This document shows, piece after piece, positions 9,401-9,673 of a stretch of DNA of 9,673 bases. Position 1 is the stretch's first letter. Every line of letters starts with the position of its first letter. The notes under the pieces are model-generated. The model was not told where the DNA came from and did not search any database. It was given only the letters and a program-made list of their open reading frames with translations. This DNA comes from Candidatus Microgenomates bacterium (GTDB lineage: Bacteria; Patescibacteriota; Microgenomatia; UBA1406; GWC2-37-13), in contig WFWI01000010.1 in the NCBI GenBank assembly GCA_015491205.1, forward strand, positions 1 through 9,673, in the 5' to 3' direction. The position numbers were made by a program, and so were the translations under genes.

Positions 9401-9502
9401 GAAGAAATATTAAGCAGAGTAGGAAAAGAAGTAGATCAGGAGGAGGTTAATAAAATTGTTGAGGAGATTATAAGGAGATTGGAAATAAAAAATAATGTGT
9501 AA
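3419..9502 (+). CDS. Giant multidomain membrane-associated protein with N-terminal PP2C-like domain (2027 aa)
   Basis: Function unknown. Residues 16-222 resemble a degenerate PP2C phosphatase fold. A charged linker (225-255) and a helical region (about 255-620) follow. A Pro/Glu-rich linker (about 647-721) contains PPPP and two KELEP repeats. Another helical, Arg-rich region runs from about 725 to 1080. An Ala/Gly-rich hydrophobic hairpin (1086-1157) is followed by RERRR. A helical loop contains EYEARLRLA and FLIFDG. A weak hydrophobic segment (1385-1402) follows RRSIRR. A Pro/Ala-rich spacer (1423-1443) leads to a mixed alpha/beta region (1445-1860) with a DxNxNGxxD loop at 1463-1471. A Pro-rich piece, a Ser/Gln-rich stretch (about 1914-1938) and a terminal coiled coil (about 1940-2027) end the protein. 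The only cysteine is C143. No signal peptide is visible. By the positive-inside rule, the N-terminal 1080 residues and the 1158-1384 loop would be cytosolic and the last 600 residues outside. The loop motifs and membrane segments recall large uncharacterised Patescibacteria proteins, from memory. The ATG at 3419 is the promoter-proximal start. Confidence 0.95.
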   Translation: MPEGGEGLAPREALEGQSYLLSEGFAGVQENSPSFALVLGADKPQYALGSIGLPEAKVEEFKQMLQNLQDQLKNEGFVGMMLDFTLKEGQEFDEKALQQLLELEIVRGVLEENVDEKVYSKESPYASFSLVLVDSSGKLRAYCKNRRLVAVDNKGNVTTIVEEGGKNEGNYQGDIPGLREGGVKILAVDSELSNKEIEDILSTEGREKGVKEIGGELLKHKYEGDKEPSVVSGAQVEKGEEEKPKEGKEVERLKRAIEERQTHKFPYFVDLGEYITIKELHKYPNVQEGYNIAGSLIEAAKGYIQRKQGETEEEYTLRVAKQLAEKLRWWGDSIDEGGPLVELIIENVDPGGLAPFVLMGLEAHIIQNQMERNRREYEEHMSLLRGRERRRVKTEVTYQGGAYLEGGLDDVFELVEEEGRRKRRMKEMPKKDLYAFAIVADNLLDVEDLIDLEKTGDDEKAKTFRDKMDDLLKTIRDKNATWEEKTQASMKLVGLRRRFYELVERALKEYISSSGNIDIIGTRLNAGASTHDKVILNMINKLAEMSRKVRKEGIGSVLNNETWRGAHLGEMEGLFESDTPNLFTYALKGADLMLRRISYVPEGVEPVDDKIYYKKFVQGGEGLKKVTSARKESLPEREKGERSKQKEEPPGLKPAEVAVEAPSEQEKKKEEREAVEPPPPAPAKGETQPQKELEPQPVPKELEPPPEPSPAPQPEQLPPQEFNIVFAVDPTQISKEVNAGVDFQMRLQQEEDGGLLSLPRKIIKGFWQRTLAEPVFRERERRWRLRVMEKTGLTHLPNELVKRALEEGQERRKQHGFFRRHIVDRVRNAFASVFGFHTVEQVEAQEWLEKQVEAAKGGGKPEDALVREVLEGSFKEREALAERYERAEEMLNREISPGTRERLEHGEYIRRVNEQADKILKERFVEIFGDYLASGEERKKREAMAKLENYLRGRGNNSLAEDLKEAGIDPRVAEILSSRFAVIGSNMAKVADILRENAQTYFGESSVDKSAWEKAILGTEKEEPKVNLKFYVVTNAELSFGGPEERGKLRERVLDKLRLRREEERVPFVAGTGVIDKFVGRYGTRLLASLGVNELTAAAIAGYLASTLGSLTPTSSQKAKLLAGFAAPVVGVGVAGVTLPFSPVFAGAAAAGAFAALRERRRIKEQVKAVERERSFGVDLSQQSKGFLAKLLGISTRKELERYTVDQKKITEIIGQVKDLFEEVKGEEGRTVGLKLKESIDSEALHNAIASLAEYEARLRLARETGRRFLIFDGQLSESQQMAFLQNLKIELLTRLYRNPQIINVSSPEEVRNWFSTLVDLYAYNLRSGEQNLALILYKTGHQVSEEEKARFEPYLKNLVEKEKSLRARNRALNWFRTRRSIRRGLTVFATGIAVGEAVQELKHLALGEEPGILGWVRDRYFPQQPKVSAPQPAAPQPPGVKPAGFEVVVEPNKGIKGIVEVDANNNGLVDQVKIELGGGKSEVINLDGEYDLSNPFGQQEVLHKVKEELLQEYKDKLDVTEVNLTIESSQTVLNEKIGDTELIVNGLEWLRFVKSGDEITGVEIIDPSNEQNILGEYSFEEPIQLDGNVAEELKEKLAELGFKVSENREGLYEYKPSNEVFEKLVHKVARREWYTYDTPDSDFNELLLKTYALEDGKVVIDFSEMGKSSAHGLPEIDVGQVIKSSDYQSGKDLDHVFGIYISPKGEMNEGILIPDGVDGEWDGRVVLDPKSERVIELGGVKIKEKELYKLLVNGKALRNALEDERALKVSLKGLGRAKDIATELIGHPYVWRVKGREGFISVGWLRKVNGEERFASFATIRAKSDLYEYVIRLERGEQVTLKIEKPPFTSWIQKLRVEVEEEAQLPTPPPELKRVPEERNYTALNIPLLYRSYPEFAGATRGRTPSYPQVIKSAPATVKTSSQSSSQSTPVRREESGASVILEEVLKLAKEDLSDKEKKVYDELESIIRQLREALGKGEESIKEIKQQLIEKVEEILSRVGKEVDQEEVNKIVEEIIRRLEIKNNV
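3464..4084 (+). other. Degenerate PP2C-like (PPM-type) domain within the giant protein
   Basis: Residues 16-222 follow the order of PP2C elements. AGVQENSPSFALVL (26-39) sits where PP2C has its R-x-x-NED-x-F strand, and GAD (40-42) where it has the DG motif. SFSLVLVDSSGKLRAYCKNR lies where the paired strands end in GDSR, and GGVKILAVDSELSNKEIEDI where the family has a hydrophobic strand followed by SDG-L and a helix. The metal-binding motifs are altered: NED reads ENS, GDSR reads CKNR, and SDG reads VDS, keeping Asp189. The fold assignment comes from pattern comparison by eye. If it is right, the domain is probably a catalytically dead pseudophosphatase that binds a partner. A chance resemblance of an unrelated alpha/beta domain is possible. 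Confidence 0.4.
6674..6889 (+). other. Ala/Gly-rich hydrophobic hairpin, likely two membrane segments
   Basis: Residues 1086-1111 and 1121-1157 are uncharged and rich in Ala, Gly, Val and Leu, apart from one Glu at 1094. SSQKAK lies between them, and the flanks are basic (KFVGRYGTR before, RERRRIK after). The second stretch, 37 residues long, has small-residue spacing such as GVGVAG and AGAAAAGAFAA, typical of tightly packed membrane helices or glycine-zipper-like elements. Long helical cytosolic-type sequence flanks both sides, which suggests an in-out-in hairpin. Membrane insertion is inferred from hydropathy by eye. Confidence 0.6.
7571..7624 (+). other. Third, weak hydrophobic segment of the giant protein
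   Basis: Residues 1385-1402 (GLTVFATGIAVGEAVQEL) follow the basic sequence RTRRSIRR. A Pro/Ala-rich spacer lies shortly after. The segment is short and contains a Glu, so it may be a single membrane pass or only a membrane-associated helix. If it crosses the membrane, the preceding arginines place its start inside and the C-terminal 600 residues outside. Confidence 0.45.
7805..7831 (+). other. Calcium-loop-like motif in the C-terminal region
   Basis: Residues 1463-1471 read DANNNGLVD, matching the short calcium-binding pattern DxDxDGxxD with Asn at the second and third ligand positions. It is bracketed by beta-strand-like GIVEV and QVKIEL. Such loops occur in extracellular repeat proteins, dockerin-like modules and FG-GAP-like repeats. 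Only one copy is clear here, so calcium binding is a hypothesis. Confidence 0.35.
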
Positions 9503-9514
9503 TATAGGTGAGAA

Positions 9515-9673
9515 TTAATCTATTTTAACCGCCAAATACCCCCGTGCGAACTCGAGCATAGCCTTGGCTACTATTTCATCCATATTTGGAAGTTTTTGCC
9601 GGAAGAATTTTTGAAGCTCTTCATCTGTCGGGTTTTTATCAAGCAGATTGTTTAGCTCTTGCACGTCGCTATC
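9515..9673 (-). CDS. C-terminal fragment of a small helical protein (possibly DUF5663-like)
   Basis: On the minus strand an open frame enters from the right edge and ends with TAA at 9515-9517, giving 52 residues. It begins DSDVQELNNLLDKNP, continues with TDEELQKFFRQKLPNMDEIV, and ends AKAMLEFARGYLAVKID. The flip to a pyrimidine-rich plus strand here supports minus-strand coding. From memory, the pattern of an acidic helix, a helix ending in a Pro-Asn/Asp turn and an 'EIVA' helix recalls the C-terminus of DUF5663-type small proteins common in Patescibacteria. That assignment is tentative. The start lies outside the window. It converges on the giant gene with a 12-bp gap. Confidence 0.72.
   Translation of the reverse strand, partial: DSDVQELNNLLDKNPTDEELQKFFRQKLPNMDEIVAKAMLEFARGYLAVKID

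Noticed and set aside
30..9502. Possibility of stop-codon recoding (UGA as Gly, as in some Patescibacteria)
   Set aside because: Both large frames are open under the standard code without in-frame TGA and end at TAG and TAA. Nothing in the window requires recoding.
9562..9575. TAGCC-TT-GGCTA inverted repeat near the right edge
   Set aside because: It lies within the minus-strand coding sequence, the loop is two bases, and no T-run follows, so it does not look like a terminator or operator.

Overview
The window is almost filled by two very long plus-strand genes, 30-3254 (about 1074 aa) and 3419-9502 (2027 aa). A 164-bp spacer separates them, and the right edge holds the 3' end of a minus-strand gene (9515-9673). 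There are no RNA genes, CRISPR arrays, transposases or integrases. The DNA is moderately AT-rich. Both coding strands are strongly purine-loaded, with AGA/AGG arginine codons common. The encoded proteins are rich in Glu, Lys and Arg and almost free of cysteine (one Cys in about 3100 residues). The standard genetic code is in use. I have no homology search. My best guess is a bacterium of the Candidate Phyla Radiation (Patescibacteria). The reasons are giant, domain-poor helical proteins with Ala/Gly-rich membrane segments, and a C-terminal fragment that resembles small proteins of that group. This is a memory-based inference, not a proof.

Region 1 (1-3254): an extended -10 promoter lies directly on top of the start of a 1074-aa soluble, mostly helical protein of unknown function. 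It has a central coiled-coil pair flanking a small beta-rich insert, a disordered tail carrying repeated ALPKP motifs, a very basic segment and a beta-rich C-terminal domain.

Region 2 (3255-3418): the spacer holds a promoter for the second gene, an imperfect 21-bp palindrome just upstream of it, and a minus-strand reading frame that looks protein-like but is broken by one base.

Region 3 (3419-9502): a 2027-aa protein. Its N-terminus looks like a degenerate PP2C-type phosphatase fold. A helical region, a long Pro/Glu-rich linker, another helical region and an Ala/Gly-rich membrane hairpin follow. After a helical loop there is a third weak membrane segment, then a 600-residue region with a calcium-loop-like motif, and finally a coiled coil. 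The charge pattern suggests the last 600 residues face outward.

Region 4 (9503-9673): a 12-bp gap, then the C-terminal 52 codons of a convergent gene.

Both large genes have a -10 hexamer ending exactly 7 bases before the ATG and no Shine-Dalgarno sequence, so both are probably translated from leaderless mRNAs. The two proteins may form one cell-envelope or scaffold assembly, one cytosolic and one membrane-anchored. That idea rests only on adjacency, similar composition and matched promoter architecture.
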